Part shown: positions 6,152 to 8,131 of the stretch, in pieces
How the letters are laid out: each line of letters begins with the position of its first letter
Position numbering within the stretch: the stretch's first letter is position 1
Assembly (NCBI GenBank): GCA_017553965.1
Contig: JAFZJK010000162.1
Coordinates: 1-8,131, forward strand
Reading direction: 5' to 3'
DNA: 8,131 nucleotides
DNA from: Lachnospiraceae bacterium
GTDB taxonomy: Bacteria > Bacillota_A > Clostridia > Lachnospirales > Lachnospiraceae
The notes under the pieces: model-generated
What the model was told of the DNA's origin: nothing
Databases searched by the model: none
Seen by the model: the letters and a program-made list of their open reading frames with translations, nothing else
Position numbers and translations under genes: made by a program

Positions 6152-7723
6152 TTATTTACACATTTCCCCAATATAATAGAACCCTTTACACTCTTTAAGC
6201 TTTACATTTACTATCTGTCCGATCAGTTCGTCGCAGCCTTCGAAATGCACCAACAGATTGTTATCAAGTCTTCCTGTCAGGTAGTTTTTCTCAGGTTCAA
6301 CTTCCCTGTCCCTTTCTTCGACAAGTACCGGTAACACCTGTCCTTCGAGGCTTTTAGCAAATTCTTCGGAGCATTTGTTGACTTCAACTAAAAGCCTGTC
6401 AAATCTGTCCTTTATTACCGCCGGATCAACCTGGTCAGGGAATGATGCCGCAGGTGTGCCGGTTCTCTTTGAATAAATGAAAGTAAACGCACTTGAATAC
6501 TTTGCGTATCTAACTACATCCAAAGTCTCCTGGAAATCTTCTTCTGTCTCACCGGGGAAACCGACAATAATATCCGTAGTGATCGCAATATCAGGCATTG
6601 CAGCTCTTATCTTATCTATCAGTTTCAGGTAATCCTCTTTGGAGTATACTCTGTTCATCTTCTTTAACAGCCTGCTGCTACCTGACTGTACCGGAAGATG
6701 GATATGTCTGCATACTTTTTTAGATTTCTTCATAACCTCGATAAGTTCGTCCGACAGATCCTTCGGATGCGAAGTCATAAATCTGATACGTTTAAGTCCC
6801 TCTATATCATCAACTCTGCGTAACAGTTCCGCAAAGCTGATAGGCTCTTCAAGATTCTTACCGTAGGAGTTAACATTTTGCCCTAGGAGCATTACTTCTA
6901 TTACACCCTTTGATACGAAATCTTTGATCTCATTGATTATATCATCCGGCTTTCTGCTGCGCTCTCGACCACGCACATACGGTACGATGCAATATGTACA
7001 GAAGTTATTACAGCCAAACATGATGTTAATGCCAGCCTTAAATGATGCTTTAAGCTTGCTGGGAAGCTCTTCGACGATCTTGTCGGTACCCTTAAGGATA
7101 TCTACTATCATCTTGTGTTTCTTTTTGACAGGTTTTGCTTTGGGTGTATTTTTTGCTTCTACAGTTTTGACTTCTTTATTATCAGTTTTACTTAATTCTT
7201 TGGCGGCGATGTTTTCTATCGGTTTTCTTGTTACGTCGTCATTATACATATAGTACTGATATAAGAGCTCAGCCAGCTTATAGATGTTATGCGTACCGAA
7301 TATGATATCAACAAAGCGATAGCTTTTCTTTATAGTCTCAACTACATGCTCTTCCTGCATCATGCATCCGCACATAGCAATGATCATCTCAGGTTTTCTG
7401 CTCTTTAATTTCCCGAGATAACCAAGTCTGCCGTATACTCTTGAGTTAGCGTTTTCACGTACTGTACAGGTATTATACAGACAAAAATCAGCCTTTTCAT
7501 CATCAACCTCTGTAAAACCTATTTCCTCGAGTACACCTGCCAGCTTTTCCGAATCTTTGAAATTCATTTGACAGCCGAATGTCGAAATATGATATGTCAG
7601 CTTCCTTCCGAATTCCTGTTCCTTTGCAAACACGATCTCCTGCATCTTCTTGATAAAGAAAAACTGCCTCTCCGGCTCATGCTCCGGGATCGCATCTAAA
7701 ATCTTGTAAATATCTTCAATCAT
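6152..7723 (-). CDS. miaB: tRNA-2-methylthio-N6-dimethylallyladenosine synthase MiaB
   Basis: This 523-residue radical-SAM enzyme adds a methylthio group to i6A37 of tRNAs that read codons starting with U. The N-terminal methylthiotransferase domain carries three cluster cysteines: C51 (TFGCQMN), C86 (NTCTVRE) and C120 (CGCMMQ). The radical-SAM triad is C238, C242 and C245 in GCNNFCTYCIVPYVRGRE. A TRAM domain fills about 458-520 (GQVLPVLVEE to VKLKECKGF). Two features make it longer than E. coli MiaB (474): a 40-residue N-terminal extension common in clostridia, and a lysine-rich, low-complexity insert at about 165-205 between the first two domains. The ATG is preceded by an AAAGGA binding site. 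MiaB in many Firmicutes is followed by mutS; here pdp follows 29 bases downstream. Confidence 0.97.
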   Translation of the reverse strand: MIEDIYKILDAIPEHEPERQFFFIKKMQEIVFAKEQEFGRKLTYHISTFGCQMNFKDSEKLAGVLEEIGFTEVDDEKADFCLYNTCTVRENANSRVYGRLGYLGKLKSRKPEMIIAMCGCMMQEEHVVETIKKSYRFVDIIFGTHNIYKLAELLYQYYMYNDDVTRKPIENIAAKELSKTDNKEVKTVEAKNTPKAKPVKKKHKMIVDILKGTDKIVEELPSKLKASFKAGINIMFGCNNFCTYCIVPYVRGRERSRKPDDIINEIKDFVSKGVIEVMLLGQNVNSYGKNLEEPISFAELLRRVDDIEGLKRIRFMTSHPKDLSDELIEVMKKSKKVCRHIHLPVQSGSSRLLKKMNRVYSKEDYLKLIDKIRAAMPDIAITTDIIVGFPGETEEDFQETLDVVRYAKYSSAFTFIYSKRTGTPAASFPDQVDPAVIKDRFDRLLVEVNKCSEEFAKSLEGQVLPVLVEERDREVEPEKNYLTGRLDNNLLVHFEGCDELIGQIVNVKLKECKGFYYIGEMCK

Positions 7724-7735
7724 TTCTTTTTCCTT

Positions 7736-7775
7736 TGTATGTCAATGTATGTCACAAGGTGTCACCGTAGGTGAC
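7736..7775. repeat. Four degenerate 10-base units with a GTCA/GTGA core and a perfect hairpin, upstream of miaB
   Basis: Read on the plus strand the block falls into TGTATGTCAA, TGTATGTCAC, AAGGTGTCAC and CGTAGGTGAC; the first two differ by one base and the core recurs every 10 bases. GTCACC (7761-7766) and GGTGAC (7770-7775) form a perfect 6-pair hairpin with a 3-base loop. The block occupies about half of the 86-base gap between the flavoprotein and miaB. It has no T run, so it is not an ordinary terminator. A 10-base period is close to one helical turn, which would put the cores on one DNA face. Confidence 0.6.
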
Positions 7776-7809
7776 GGATTCCTTATGACTCCGATGATTC
7801 TTTTTGACA

Positions 7810-8131
7810 CTATATCGTTGATAATATTTTGTCTGCGACCTTAAGTCCGTCCATAGCCGCACTGGTGATGCCGCCTGCATATCCGGCACCTTCGCCGCAT
7901 GGGTACAATCCGGATACGTTTACACTTTGCAAGTCCTCTCCACGACAGATCTTAACCGGTGATGAAGTCCTGCTTTCCAGTCCAAGTAACAGCGTATTTT
8001 TCGCGTTATATCCCTTTATGTTTTTACCGAACTCCGGGAATGCTTCAAGCAGGGACTTAGTAATATAATCCGGCAAAAATGTATTCAGATCACCGTATTC
8101 CCATAAACCCTTGCAATCAGGTTGGTTATCA
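7810..8131 (-). CDS. FAD-dependent dehydrogenase, COG2509-type, C-terminal fragment (cut by right edge)
   Basis: The frame is open to the right edge, so this is the last 106 residues of a longer gene rather than a small protein. It contains LPDYITKSLLEAFPEF, then the family block LESRTSSPVKICR and finally GLYPCGEGAGYAGGITSAA followed by MDGLKVADKI. The G-L-Y-P-C-G-E-G-A-G-Y-A-G-G-I segment is the FAD-contacting signature near the end of COG2509 flavoproteins (predicted NAD(P)/FAD-dependent oxidoreductases of about 450-530 residues in other species). The substrate of this family is not established. It ends in TAG 86 bases before the miaB ATG with no terminator between them, so read-through into miaB is possible. 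Confidence 0.9.
   Translation of the reverse strand, partial: DNQPDCKGLWEYGDLNTFLPDYITKSLLEAFPEFGKNIKGYNAKNTLLLGLESRTSSPVKICRGEDLQSVNVSGLYPCGEGAGYAGGITSAAMDGLKVADKILSTI

Noticed and set aside
7736..7775. CRISPR-like array
   Set aside because: The 10-base units are contiguous, without spacers, and far too short for CRISPR repeats; no cas gene is near.
7761..7775. Terminator after the flavoprotein gene
   Set aside because: The hairpin has only 6 pairs and no following T run on either strand.
7804..7828. Plus-strand TTGACA followed by TAAT-rich sequence, promoter-like
   Set aside because: The spacing between TTGACA and any -10-like word is only about 10-13 bases, it lies at the 3' end of a minus-strand gene, and there is no plus-strand gene downstream.

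Overview
The window is a compact bacterial chromosome segment in which every gene I can support lies on the minus strand, so transcription runs from high to low coordinates. Moderate GC, strong GGAGG/AAAGG-type ribosome binding sites, sigma-A-like promoters and the protein families present (PyNP-type pyrimidine-nucleoside phosphorylase, a long clostridial-style MiaB, a DUF1015 protein, a COG2509-type flavoprotein, ScpA) point to a Clostridia member, most likely Lachnospiraceae (Butyrivibrio/Roseburia-like). That placement is inference from gene content. No rRNA, tRNA, CRISPR array, insertion sequence or phage gene was recognised. No gap between genes exceeds about 150 bases.

Right part (8131 to 4749): the 3' end of a COG2509-type FAD-dependent dehydrogenase runs in from the right edge. 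An 86-base spacer with a 10-base periodic GTCA repeat and a perfect small hairpin separates it from miaB (tRNA methylthiotransferase). The pyrimidine-nucleoside phosphorylase gene pdp follows 29 bases later. A clear intrinsic terminator ends this unit.

Middle (4731 to 3363): a DUF1015 gene of unknown function stands alone, with its own promoter (TTGCTT-17-TATCAT) and its own terminator. Its start is best placed at an internal ATG, because the farther upstream GTG is part of the ribosome binding site.

Left part (3361 to 1): an extended -10 promoter (TTGTGT-17-TGA-TACAAT spacing) followed at once by an 8-base inverted repeat drives a tight five-gene series. These are a one-helix membrane protein with a LiaF-like domain; a HEAT-repeat/RNA-methyltransferase-like fusion; a 54-residue membrane microprotein; a membrane-anchored metallophosphoesterase; and scpA, cut by the left edge. 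The gaps are 17 bases, 16 bases, a 4-base ATGA overlap and another 4-base ATGA overlap, so these genes are almost certainly co-transcribed and partly translationally coupled.

The most informative points are the short microprotein gene, the HEAT-methyltransferase fusion with an altered catalytic motif (DMPF), the operator-like inverted repeat at the head of the five-gene operon, and the periodic repeat before miaB. I see no convincing evidence of a wholly new defence or mobile system; the window looks like chromosomal core and semi-core genes with several poorly characterised members.
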